Shown here one piece after another: positions 18,101-25,435 of a stretch of DNA of 64,000 nt (its first letter is position 1; each line of letters opens with the position of its first letter). Source of the DNA: Prauserella flavalba. Its GTDB lineage: Bacteria; Actinomycetota; Actinomycetes; Mycobacteriales; Pseudonocardiaceae. The notes beneath the pieces were generated by a model. The model was given only the letters and a program-made list of their open reading frames with translations. It was not told where the DNA came from and ran no database searches. Made by a program: the position numbers and the translations under genes. The DNA lies in NCBI RefSeq assembly GCF_003202235.1, contig NZ_MASU01000014.1, forward strand, positions 186,001-250,000, written 5' to 3'.

Positions 18101-18760
18101 CCACGAGATCGGGTGGTCGGCGCCCATCGCGTCGGGGCCGGGGTTGTAGGTCGACTCGTCGGCGCTCACGAGCACGTGGGCCTTGCCGCGGATGCTCTGG
18201 TCGAAGTTGTACCACTCCTCCGCGCGCTCCCAGCGTTCCGGAAGCCCCGCTGTCGACGGGTGCTGCTTGTCGGCGACATAGGCGGTGCCCGGCAGCACGC
18301 CGGGCGAGTGCGACGGCATGTGGGCGCCCGCGTTCACGAGGTCGTCCCACCACGGGAACTCGCTCTCGATGCCCATGTCGGTGGCGTTGTGGATCGCGGC
18401 GATGCCCCCGCCGTTGTCCACATAGGTCTGGATGGCCTGGCGTTGCGCGTCGTTCTCCCAGACCATGCCGGAGGTCTGGAACATGATCACCACGTCGTAC
18501 TCGGCGAGCGTGGCGTCGGTGAAGACGCTGGAGTCCTCGGTGTGGTCGACGGTGAAGTTGTTGTCCGCGGCGAGCTGTTCGAACATCGCGACGCCCGCGG
18601 GAATGGAGTCGTGCCGGTAGCCTGCGGTCTTGGTAAACAACAGTGCGTTGAACTCGGGTTCCTGCGCCTGCGCCGCCACCGCGGGGGCCAGCCCCGCGGC
18701 GACGAGCGCGCCGATCAGCACGGCGCCGGCCCGTGGCAAGAGCCTCGTGCGTCTGCTCAT
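15149..18760 (-). CDS. Secreted ThuA / PQQ-type propeller / PKD / FIMAH multidomain protein
   Basis: 1203 aa. Signal peptide about 1-33. A ThuA trehalose-utilization-like domain (about 36-265: LLFTKTAGYRHDSIPAG, IAAIHNATDMG, GADHPISWCRD) is followed by a six-bladed glucose/sorbosone dehydrogenase-like propeller (about 275-725: DEREGRDLFDAQ, NDLRGKILRI, MGFRNSFRFTVD, EPGNYGWPYC, LEWGGGYGR). Next comes a PKD domain (about 735-820, YAWDFGDGATS), a carbohydrate-binding CBM6-like region (about 900-1010), an Ig-like domain (about 1035-1110) and a C-terminal FIMAH-like helical domain (about 1120-1200). It would bind and probably oxidise a sugar or glycan outside the cell. It lies 60 nt after the isomerase gene in the sugar ABC operon. 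Substrate not determinable. Confidence 0.9.
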   Translation of the reverse strand: MSRRTRLLPRAGAVLIGALVAAGLAPAVAAQAQEPEFNALLFTKTAGYRHDSIPAGVAMFEQLAADNNFTVDHTEDSSVFTDATLAEYDVVIMFQTSGMVWENDAQRQAIQTYVDNGGGIAAIHNATDMGIESEFPWWDDLVNAGAHMPSHSPGVLPGTAYVADKQHPSTAGLPERWERAEEWYNFDQSIRGKAHVLVSADESTYNPGPDAMGADHPISWCRDVATARVWATAMGHPTAAYSEPEFVQHVLGGVRTAAGVVEADCAATVDTAFEKVPLDTNTSAPTALDITPDGKVFYTEILGQVRVYDPATGAVTTALDLPVYSGGEDGLVGLTFDPAFAENGWVYLYYSPPGTEELNRVSRFTVQGTTIDPASEVKVLDIPASRRSEPGHTGGYLTFGPNGDLYIGVGDDTNPFESSGYTPIDEREGRDLFDAQKTSANTNDLRGKILRIHPEPEGGYTIPEGNLFAPGTELTRPEIYAMGFRNSFRFTVDTDGTIYAADYGPDSSTANPDRGPDGKVEWNIIREPGNYGWPYCIGNNIPYNDYDFATGTSGAKFDCASPVNDSPNNTGLTELPPSQQAEVWYGYGASAEFPDLGTGGSAPMAGPVYRFDPNLESAVKFPEYYDGKAFFYEWARNKIFTFSLDDQGSLLDIDPWLTSQQTLAPMDMRFGPDGAMYLLEWGGGYGRDNPDSGLYRIEHTQGNRRPVAGATASPESGQPPLEVTFSSEGSHDPEGTDVTYAWDFGDGATSAEANPVHTYTTKGQYNVQLTVTDETGKEGVTNLTVTVGNTAPTVELAAPAHGGFFEFGDHVPFDVNVTDPEDGQIDCADVVVQPALGHDSHAHPLDPVNACEGTLETIVDDGHAGANIYYSIDASYTDRGADGVPALNGRDTVLLQPKHKQGEYFTRSSGIRVVSQEGAENGKRIGDINDGDWISFDPVNLTGIDGVSLRVSAPDGAGGSVELRSGAVDGPLVATVDVPSTGGWDNYVSLPEVPVTDPGGTAELFLVFRGAASSPFDLDSMTMVGDGIAVPADEQPPSVAVSGIEDGASYGDSKDLTVGWEATDEGSGVATTAAALDGRPVENGAVLPLHTLALGEHELVVTATDNAGSVAEKSVSFTVTTSTKDLRALVTRFTDEGRINRQTALVLHTTLGTAEVLYAWGRPWAGAQALTVFAETAKRKVADAQVKAVLVRDAESLIQRWRG

Positions 18761-18820
18761 GGATTCCTCACGTATGGGGAAAGGGAAGAAGACACGGCGT
18801 GCCGGCGCCGTCGAGCCAAC

Positions 18821-19681
18821 TCAGGACTGCCGCGCTATCACCTCCCTCAGGAACGCCAGTCCGTCGAAGGCCAGCGCGTCCTGGCTCGGGGCCAGTGGCC
18901 GCCAGATCGAGGCGGCGGTGGCGATGCTCTGGTTGTGCGCGGTGAACGACTCGATGCACAGCGGTCCGGCGTAGCCCGCGTCGCCGAGCGCGGCGAGCAG
19001 CGCGGGCCAGTCGAGGTGGTCCCGCCCTGGTGTGCCCCGGTCGTTGCCGCACACCTGCACGTGAGCGATGCGCCCCACGGCGCTGCGAATCGCCGCGGGG
19101 ATGTCGGTCTCCTCGATGTTCTGGTGGTAGACGTCGAGCGCGACGCCGCACGAGGGCAGCCCCTCGATCGCCTCCAGGGTCTGGGCGACGGTGTTGAGCA
19201 GGCTCGTCTCGTAGCGGTTGAGCGGCTCCACAGCCAGCACCACGCCCGCCGCCGCGGCGTGCTCGGTGACGGGCGCGAGGTTGTCGCGCAGCTGTGCGAG
19301 GCACGCGGCGCGCTCGTCGTCCGTCATTCGCCAGGTCCGGCCCACGGAGGCGTAGGCGGGTCCGCACAGGGCGGGCGCGCCGACCTCCGCGGCGACGTCC
19401 ACGCACGCGCGCAGGTAGTCCTGCGTCGCCGTGACCGTCGCCGGGTCGGCGCGCACCAGCTCGCGGCCGGGTGGCATCACGAGCGCCACCGCGGCCCCGA
19501 GCCCGAGGTCCGCCAGCAGCGTGGCGGCCTCGGCGGGCTTCCAGTCGCCGAGGTTCTCGACGGGCAGCTCCAGCACGTCGAACCCGGCGGCGGCGACCTT
19601 GGGCGCGAGCACCGACAGCGACTCGTCGGTCAGCGGCGAGGTCCATACCCACGTGTTGACGCCCAGTGCGCGCATCGTCAT
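18821..19681 (-). CDS. Sugar phosphate isomerase/epimerase (xylose isomerase-like TIM barrel)
   Basis: 286 aa AP-endonuclease-2-type TIM barrel. Probable metal/catalytic residues are Glu in AVEPLNRYET, Asp/His in ALDVYHQNIEE, His in AHVQVCGNDRG and Glu in CIESF, the pattern of tagatose/psicose epimerases and related enzymes. The ATG follows the binding-protein stop by 2 nt; a second ATG two codons later is possible. Within this operon it probably isomerises or epimerises the imported (keto-)sugar. Cytoplasmic. Confidence 0.88.
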   Translation of the reverse strand: MTMRALGVNTWVWTSPLTDESLSVLAPKVAAAGFDVLELPVENLGDWKPAEAATLLADLGLGAAVALVMPPGRELVRADPATVTATQDYLRACVDVAAEVGAPALCGPAYASVGRTWRMTDDERAACLAQLRDNLAPVTEHAAAAGVVLAVEPLNRYETSLLNTVAQTLEAIEGLPSCGVALDVYHQNIEETDIPAAIRSAVGRIAHVQVCGNDRGTPGRDHLDWPALLAALGDAGYAGPLCIESFTAHNQSIATAASIWRPLAPSQDALAFDGLAFLREVIARQS

Positions 19682-19683
19682 GG

Positions 19684-20859
19684 TCACTGCCACCGCTGCG
19701 GGAACCCGGGCATCTCCTGGCAGCCACACAGGCCGTAGTGCAGCGGCGGCATGCCCGCGGTGAGGTACCGGTCGAGGTTCGAGTCGTCGATCACCGGCTG
19801 CGGCAGGATCCACTCCTTCGGCACCTGCTCGCCACGCAGGATCTTGAGCGCCGCGATCACCGGGGTCCGCCACTGGTAGGTCGGGTAGGTCGGCGCGAGC
19901 GCGGTGAGGCCCTCGTCCTTCCACTTCTGCAGGAACTGCTGCTGGTCCTCACCCGAGATCGCGGGCGGCTCCATGCCGGCGTCCTCGAACGCCTCCAGCA
20001 CGGCGACGGCGGCGGTGCCGTCGTCCATCCAGATGCCGTCGATCTGGCCCTCGCGCTGCAGGTAGTCCGACACGATGCTCTTGGCGGTCGCGCTGTCGTT
20101 CTCGGTGAACTCGGCGCCGACGACCTGGACGCCGCTGTCGGCGAACTCGCGCTCCGCGGCCGCCCAGCGGTGCTCCAGCACGTCCACGCCGGGCAGCACG
20201 CGCAGGCCGAGCACCTTGCCGCCCTCGCCGACCTGCTCGGACAGGAACTCCGCCGCCGTGGCCCCGAAGGCGTAGCCGCCGATCGGGTGGATGAACGTCA
20301 CCGGGCAGTCGGTGTTCACGCCGCGGTCGAACACGATCACCGGGATGCCGCTGTCGCACGCCGACTCGACCGCGGGGGTCAGTGTCGCGGTGGTGTTGGG
20401 CGAGACGATCAGCGCGTCGCAGCCCTGCGAGGTGAGGGAGGCGATGTCGCTGATCTGCTTGTCGTCCTTGGCCTCCGCGTCGAGTACGCGGAACTCGGCG
20501 ATCTCGTCGTGCAGGTCGGCCTCGGCCTGCATCGTCTTGTACCCCACCTGCCGCCACGGGTTGTCCACGGAGGCGTTGGAGAAGCAGATCTGGTGTGGAC
20601 CGTCCTTTCTGTACTGGGCCGTGTCCACCAGCTCCGGTTCGAGCGCCTGCTCCCACGGCCTGTCGGCGGGCCCCTCTGGCGTGGCGTCGCGCAGCGCGAG
20701 CTGGCGTTCGTACTCGGCCTGGTCGAAGAACTCCGACGTGCCCGTGGTCTCCCCCGGCGCCTGCGACGGTGCCGCGCCGGGATCGGCGGGCAGGTCGCTG
20801 GAACACGCGGAGAGGATCAGCGCGCCCGCGGCCAGCACCACCGTGCAAGCCCTTTTCAT
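19684..20859 (-). CDS. Sugar ABC transporter substrate-binding lipoprotein
   Basis: 391 aa. A lipoprotein signal with lipobox LSAC (Cys19) is followed by a Thr/Ser/Pro linker and a periplasmic-binding-protein type I fold of the RbsB class (ICFSNASVDNPWRQVGYKTM, CDALIVSPNTTATLTPAV, IPVIVFDRGVNTD). The C terminus has a CGC pair (LCGCQEM). AGGAGGT precedes the ATG, and the start overlaps the upstream permease stop by 4 nt. It should capture the sugar for the two permeases and the RbsA-type ATPase. Confidence 0.92.
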   Translation of the reverse strand: MKRACTVVLAAGALILSACSSDLPADPGAAPSQAPGETTGTSEFFDQAEYERQLALRDATPEGPADRPWEQALEPELVDTAQYRKDGPHQICFSNASVDNPWRQVGYKTMQAEADLHDEIAEFRVLDAEAKDDKQISDIASLTSQGCDALIVSPNTTATLTPAVESACDSGIPVIVFDRGVNTDCPVTFIHPIGGYAFGATAAEFLSEQVGEGGKVLGLRVLPGVDVLEHRWAAAEREFADSGVQVVGAEFTENDSATAKSIVSDYLQREGQIDGIWMDDGTAAVAVLEAFEDAGMEPPAISGEDQQQFLQKWKDEGLTALAPTYPTYQWRTPVIAALKILRGEQVPKEWILPQPVIDDSNLDRYLTAGMPPLHYGLCGCQEMPGFPQRWQ

Positions 20860-21851
20860 GTGGACCTCCTTGTCCGGAAGGGAATCCGGCCGACCGAGGC
20901 GTAGGCCACGGCGGCGATGATGATCACGCCTTGCACGGCCGATTCGAGGCCGCCCGCGACGCCGAGCAGGTTGAGCAGGGAGAACAGCGCTTCGAGGGTG
21001 AGCGCGCCCGCCATGGCCGCGACCACGGAACCTCGCCCGCCGCCGAGCACCACGCCGCCGAGCACCACGGCGGTGATCACGCGGAACTCCAGGCCGTCGC
21101 CGACCTGTGCCGAGACCCCGGCGAACCCGCCGAGCAGGATCGCGGCGATCGCGGCGGAGACGCCGGAGAGCACGAACGCGAGCGTGCGCAGGCGCTCCAC
21201 CCGGCCGCCGCCGAGCAGCACCGAGGTCTCGTTGTCCCCGATCGCGACGAGCGTGCGCCCGGTGCCGCCGCGCATGAACACCACGGCCGCCACCACGAGC
21301 GCGGCGAGCAGCAGCACCGACCACGGGACGGCGCCGAGCAGGGGCACCTCGAATCCCTCGCGGCCCACCACGCGGAACGCCTCCGAGAGCGCGCCGCGCG
21401 GCGAGCCGCCCGTCCACAGGAACACCGCGCCGTCGAGCACGAGCAGCATGCCCAGCGTCACGATGAACGACGGCACGAGCAGCCGCGTGGTGATCAGCCC
21501 GTTGACCAGGCCGACGAGCGCACCGGTGGCGAGCAGCAGCGGGATCACCCACACCGTCGCGCCCTCGTCGCCGTCGATGAGCCGCGCCGCGATCACCACC
21601 TCGGCCGTGACGAGCGAGCCGACCGAAAGGTCGAAGCCCCCGCTGACGATCACGAAGTACTGCCCGATCGCGAGGATCATCAGCGGCGCGGCGCGTTTGA
21701 GCAGCGCGAGGTACCCGGCCGGCTCGCTGTAGGCGGGTCCCGCGAACGCGAGCGCGACGAGCAGCACGGCCAGTACGGCGAGCACGGGGCCGGTGCCGTC
21801 GGCGAGCCGGATGCGCCGCGTCTTCCCTGTCGCAGGCAGTGTCTCAGTCAT
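20856..21851 (-). CDS. Sugar ABC transporter permease (RbsC type), second
   Basis: 331 aa, about 8-10 membrane segments. It carries the ribose-type permease signatures GQYFVIVSGGFDLSVGS and NGLITTRLLVPSFIVTLGM. It probably pairs with the neighbouring permease as a heterodimer. The ATG overlaps the upstream permease stop by 4 nt (ATGA), and its own stop overlaps the binding-protein start by 4 nt. Confidence 0.92.
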   Translation of the reverse strand: MTETLPATGKTRRIRLADGTGPVLAVLAVLLVALAFAGPAYSEPAGYLALLKRAAPLMILAIGQYFVIVSGGFDLSVGSLVTAEVVIAARLIDGDEGATVWVIPLLLATGALVGLVNGLITTRLLVPSFIVTLGMLLVLDGAVFLWTGGSPRGALSEAFRVVGREGFEVPLLGAVPWSVLLLAALVVAAVVFMRGGTGRTLVAIGDNETSVLLGGGRVERLRTLAFVLSGVSAAIAAILLGGFAGVSAQVGDGLEFRVITAVVLGGVVLGGGRGSVVAAMAGALTLEALFSLLNLLGVAGGLESAVQGVIIIAAVAYASVGRIPFRTRRST

Positions 21852-22843
21852 CGCAGGGCACCCCGCCTCCGTGCGTAGAGCGCCACCGCGACGATCAGCA
21901 CGGCGCCGCGGACGACGTCCTTGAAGAACGGGGTGACCCCGAGGTCGTCGAAGATCGTGTCGAGCGTGGCGAGGATGAGAACGCCGCCGATCGTGCCCGC
22001 GACCCCGCCGCGGCCGCCCGCGAGCAGCGTGCCGCCCAGCACCACCGCGGCGATCGACTCCAGGTCGTAGCCCGCGTCCACGCCCACCCACGGCGCGCCG
22101 GAGCCGAGCCTGCTGGCGAGGAAGAGCCCCGCCAGGCCGGCGGCCACCGCGCACAGCACGTGCACCTTGATGATCGTGCGGTCGGTGCGGATGCCGGAGA
22201 ACCGCGCGACCTCCTCGTCCCCGCCCACGGCGTACACGTGGTAGCCGCCCTTGGTGCGCATGAGGTACCACCACGCGAGCGCGGCGAGCGCGACCATCAG
22301 CAATGCCGACACCGGAATCGGGCCGATCCGGGCGTAGCCGAGGTGCTGGAAGGCGCGGGGCACCTCACCCGCGGGTCCGGAGTAAGCGCTTTCCAGGTAA
22401 CCCCGGATGATGAGCGCGGTGCCGAGTGTGGCGATGAACGCGTTGACCTTGAGCTTGGTGATCACGAGCCCGTTGACGAGCCCGACGCCGGCGGCGCACG
22501 CGAGCGTCAGCAGCACGGCGGGCACGATCATCCCCGGGTCGCCCGCCATCGTCTCGGCGCCGATCAGCGAGCACAGCCCGATCAGGTACGCCACCGACAG
22601 GTCCAGCTTGCCGGTGAGGATCACCATCGTCTGTCCGATCGCGACCAGCCCCAGCGCGGTGCTGCGCGTGAGGATGTTGAGGATCCCGCCCTGGTCGAGC
22701 AGGACCCCGCCCCGCACGCCGACGAGGATGCTGCCCGCGACGAGCAGCAGCACGAGCGCGAGGTAGACGACGACGGTGGGCTGCAGGACGCGGGAAAGGC
22801 GTTGCGCCGGACGCGGTGCCACGGCCGTGCCCGTGGCCATCAC
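21848..22843 (-). CDS. Sugar ABC transporter permease (RbsC type), first
   Basis: 331 aa, the same length as its partner. It carries GQTMVILTGKLDLSVAYLIG and NGLVITKLKVNAFIATLGTALI, with GGxxLAGGRGGVAGT near the C terminus, as in ribose/xylose-type permeases. Its start overlaps the ATPase gene by 4 nt. Inner-membrane component. Confidence 0.92.
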   Translation of the reverse strand: MMATGTAVAPRPAQRLSRVLQPTVVVYLALVLLLVAGSILVGVRGGVLLDQGGILNILTRSTALGLVAIGQTMVILTGKLDLSVAYLIGLCSLIGAETMAGDPGMIVPAVLLTLACAAGVGLVNGLVITKLKVNAFIATLGTALIIRGYLESAYSGPAGEVPRAFQHLGYARIGPIPVSALLMVALAALAWWYLMRTKGGYHVYAVGGDEEVARFSGIRTDRTIIKVHVLCAVAAGLAGLFLASRLGSGAPWVGVDAGYDLESIAAVVLGGTLLAGGRGGVAGTIGGVLILATLDTIFDDLGVTPFFKDVVRGAVLIVAVALYARRRGALR

Positions 22844-24354
22844 GCGGCCTCCACCGTGGTGTGCCCGGTCGCCAGCGTCATCACGGCCTCCTCGCTCGGC
22901 CCCGCGGGCAGCTCACCGGCGAGGCGGCCCTCGTGCATCACGAGCACGCGGTCGCTCATGCCGATCAGCTCGGGCAGCTCCGAGGAGATCATCAGGATCG
23001 CCACGCCACCGCGGGCGAGCCCGCGCAGCAGGTCGTACACGGCTTTCTTGGCGCCGACGTCGATGCCGCGCGTGGGCTCGTCCACCACGAGCACGCGGGG
23101 TTCGACGGCGAGCCATTTGGCGAGCACCACCTTCTGCTGGTTGCCGCCGGAGAGGTAGCGCACCTCCTGGCCGGGGCCGCGCGCCACGAGCGTCACCGAG
23201 CGCAGCAGGGCGGCGAGGTCGAGCGCGCCGAGCCCGCGGGCCCTGCCGAACGCCGCCCTGCGCACCAGCAGTGCGTTGTCGCGCACCGACTGCCGCAGCG
23301 CGAGGCCCTCGCCCTTGCGGTCCTCGGTGACGAACGCGATGCCGTGCCGGATCGCCGAGCGCGGCGAGCCGATGGTCACCGGCCTGCCCTCCAGCTCCAG
23401 CGTGCCCGTGGCGAACGGATCCACCCCGCAGATCGCGCGCGCCACCGCGGACCGGCCCGCACCCTGCAGCCCGGCGAGGCCGACGATCTCGCCCGCCCGC
23501 AGTTCCAGGTCGATGCCGGCCAGGCGCGCGTTGCCGCCGCCGCGCACGGCGAGGCGGACCGCGCCGGTCTCGGATTCGGCGGCCCGGTCGGGAAAGAGCG
23601 CGTCCAGCGGACGGCCGACCATGTGTCGCACCAGCTGGTCGGGAGTGAGCTCCGCCGTGGCCGTCGAGGTGACCGGCTCGCCGTCCTTGAGGACCGTGAT
23701 GCGCTGGCTGAGGTCGAACACCTCGCGCAGCCGGTGGGAGACGTAGAGGATCGCGATTCCCCGCTGCCGCAGGCGTTTCACGAGACCGTAGAGCAGCTCG
23801 ACCTCGTGGTCGGCGAGCGCGGCGGTGGGCTCGTCCATCGCGAGCACACGCGCGTCGGTGGACAGGGCCTTGACGATCTCCACCACCTGGCGCTGCGCGA
23901 CCGCGAGCCGCCGGACGGGTGTGCGGGGCGAGATGCCGCGCTCCCCCAGCCCGTCGAGCAGCTCGGCGGTGTCGGCCTCCATGCGCCTGCGGTCGACCTG
24001 CCCGCGCCGCACAGGCTCGCGGCCGAGGTAGACGTTCTCCGCGACCGTCCGGTCGCCGAGGAGGTTGAACTCCTGGTGGACGATCGAGATGCCTGCCGCC
24101 TGCGCCTCGCGGGGCGAGCCGAAGGTGGCCTCCGAGCCGCCGAGCTCGACCGAACCGGAGTCGGGCCGGTGAACTCCGGCGAGGATCTTCATCAGGGTCG
24201 ACTTGCCCGCGCCGTTCTCGCCGACGAGCGCGTGCACCTCGCCGGGGTGCAGGTCGAGGTCGACGTCGCGCAGCACCGCGTTGCCGAGGAACTGCTTGCC
24301 GATGCCGCGCATCCGCACCACGGGCGCCTCATCGGTGAGGCCGGTCACAACCAT
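22840..24354 (-). CDS. Sugar ABC transporter ATP-binding protein, RbsA type (fused tandem NBDs)
   Basis: 504 aa with two ABC domains. The first has Walker A GENGAGKST (45-53), signature LAVAQRQVVEIVKAL and Walker B VLAMDEPTAAL. The second has a degenerate Walker A (GLQGAGRSA, Lys replaced by Arg), signature LSGGNQQKVVLAKWL and Walker B VLVVDEPTRGID, as usual for RbsA/MglA. First gene of a seven-gene minus-strand sugar operon that runs to 14493. Confidence 0.94.
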   Translation of the reverse strand: MVVTGLTDEAPVVRMRGIGKQFLGNAVLRDVDLDLHPGEVHALVGENGAGKSTLMKILAGVHRPDSGSVELGGSEATFGSPREAQAAGISIVHQEFNLLGDRTVAENVYLGREPVRRGQVDRRRMEADTAELLDGLGERGISPRTPVRRLAVAQRQVVEIVKALSTDARVLAMDEPTAALADHEVELLYGLVKRLRQRGIAILYVSHRLREVFDLSQRITVLKDGEPVTSTATAELTPDQLVRHMVGRPLDALFPDRAAESETGAVRLAVRGGGNARLAGIDLELRAGEIVGLAGLQGAGRSAVARAICGVDPFATGTLELEGRPVTIGSPRSAIRHGIAFVTEDRKGEGLALRQSVRDNALLVRRAAFGRARGLGALDLAALLRSVTLVARGPGQEVRYLSGGNQQKVVLAKWLAVEPRVLVVDEPTRGIDVGAKKAVYDLLRGLARGGVAILMISSELPELIGMSDRVLVMHEGRLAGELPAGPSEEAVMTLATGHTTVEAA

Positions 24355-24398
24355 GTGCCCACCGTAGCGGAACTTATGCGCGAGTCAAACAAAAGTAT

Positions 24399-24433
24399 GG
24401 CCTAATACGGCGAAATGACGTTTGCCTTAGGCC
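24399..24433. promoter_or_regulatory. Spaced inverted repeat upstream of the sugar operon
   Basis: GGCCTAA (24399-24405) and TTAGGCC (24427-24433) are complementary 7-mers separated by 21 nt, within an AT-richer patch about 45-80 nt upstream of the ABC ATPase start. It could be an operator pair for a LacI/ROK-type sugar regulator encoded elsewhere. The gap from 24355 to 24539 otherwise shows nothing. Confidence 0.3.
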
Positions 24434-24539
24434 GAACGGCGCCCTGATCGAATCCGGCGAAGCACCCGTTCGGGACTACCCAGAGGGCCCGGCCGCGGCT
24501 AGGAATTGAAGGGGAACACCGCGGGGAACGGGGGCTCAC

Positions 24540-25415
24540 ATGCACGGCAGGTGGCGGCTGGCGATCCTGCTCGCGGCGGTACTCGCGCTGGTGCTCGCCG
24601 GCTCGGGCGCGGCGACGGCGAAACAGCACATCAAGCGCTACGTCGCACTCGGCGACTCCTACACGTCCGGCCCGCTGATCCCGCTGCAACGGCTCGATCC
24701 GGTCGGCTGTGCCCGCTCGACCAACAACTACCCGTCGATCGTCGCCAGGCACCTCGGCGTCAAGCGGTTCACCGACGTCAGCTGCGGCGGCGCCGACACG
24801 ACGCACATGACGCGGCCGCAGGAGGTGACGCTGGGCGTCAACGCCCCGCAGTTCGACGCGCTGCGCCCCGAGACCGACCTCGTGACCCTCGGCATCGGCG
24901 GCAACGACCACGGCGTGTTCGGCAGCGTCGTGGGTGTCTGCCCGACGCTGCGCGCATCCGACCCGGCCGGTGCGCCGTGCCAGGAGCACTTCACCGTCGA
25001 CGGCGTCGACACGCTGAAGGCCGCGATCGCCGACACCGGCGAGCGGGTGTCCGAGGTACTGGCGGGCATCCACGAGCGCTCGCCGCGCGCGACGGTGCTG
25101 GTGATCGGCTACCCGCGCATCGCGCCGCCGAGCGGAACGTGCCCGGACATCCTGCCCTTCGCCGACGGCGACTACGCGTGGCTGAACGACGTCGAGGAGA
25201 CCCTCAACGCCGCACTGGCGAAGGCCGTCGCCGAGGACGGCGCGGCGACCTTTGTCGACATGTACCCCGCCTCCCTCGGGCACGACGCGTGCGCCGGACC
25301 CGAAGCGTGGATCCAGGGCAAGGACACCGACGTGTTCGCCGCCGCCTCCTACCACCCGCGCCGCGCGGGCATGGCCGGCGTGGCCGCGGAAATCCTCCGC
25401 ACCCTCCGGTACTGA
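24540..25415 (+). CDS. Secreted SGNH/GDSL hydrolase (lipase/esterase)
   Basis: 291 aa. A signal peptide ends near residue 27 (GAATA-KQ). Block I is YVALGDSYTSG with nucleophile Ser40; the oxyanion block III is GIGGNDHGVFG; the C-terminal SYHPRRAGM supplies the catalytic histidine. Six cysteines (for example VGCARS, VSCGGAD, GVCPT, APCQEH, SGTCPD, DACAGP) suggest three disulfides, as in Streptomyces rimosus/S. coelicolor extracellular GDSL lipases. Divergent from the sugar operon and convergent with valS, with only 20 nt between stops. Confidence 0.92.
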   Translation: MHGRWRLAILLAAVLALVLAGSGAATAKQHIKRYVALGDSYTSGPLIPLQRLDPVGCARSTNNYPSIVARHLGVKRFTDVSCGGADTTHMTRPQEVTLGVNAPQFDALRPETDLVTLGIGGNDHGVFGSVVGVCPTLRASDPAGAPCQEHFTVDGVDTLKAAIADTGERVSEVLAGIHERSPRATVLVIGYPRIAPPSGTCPDILPFADGDYAWLNDVEETLNAALAKAVAEDGAATFVDMYPASLGHDACAGPEAWIQGKDTDVFAAASYHPRRAGMAGVAAEILRTLRY

Positions 25416-25435
25416 AAACGGCCCCCGAGGGCAGA

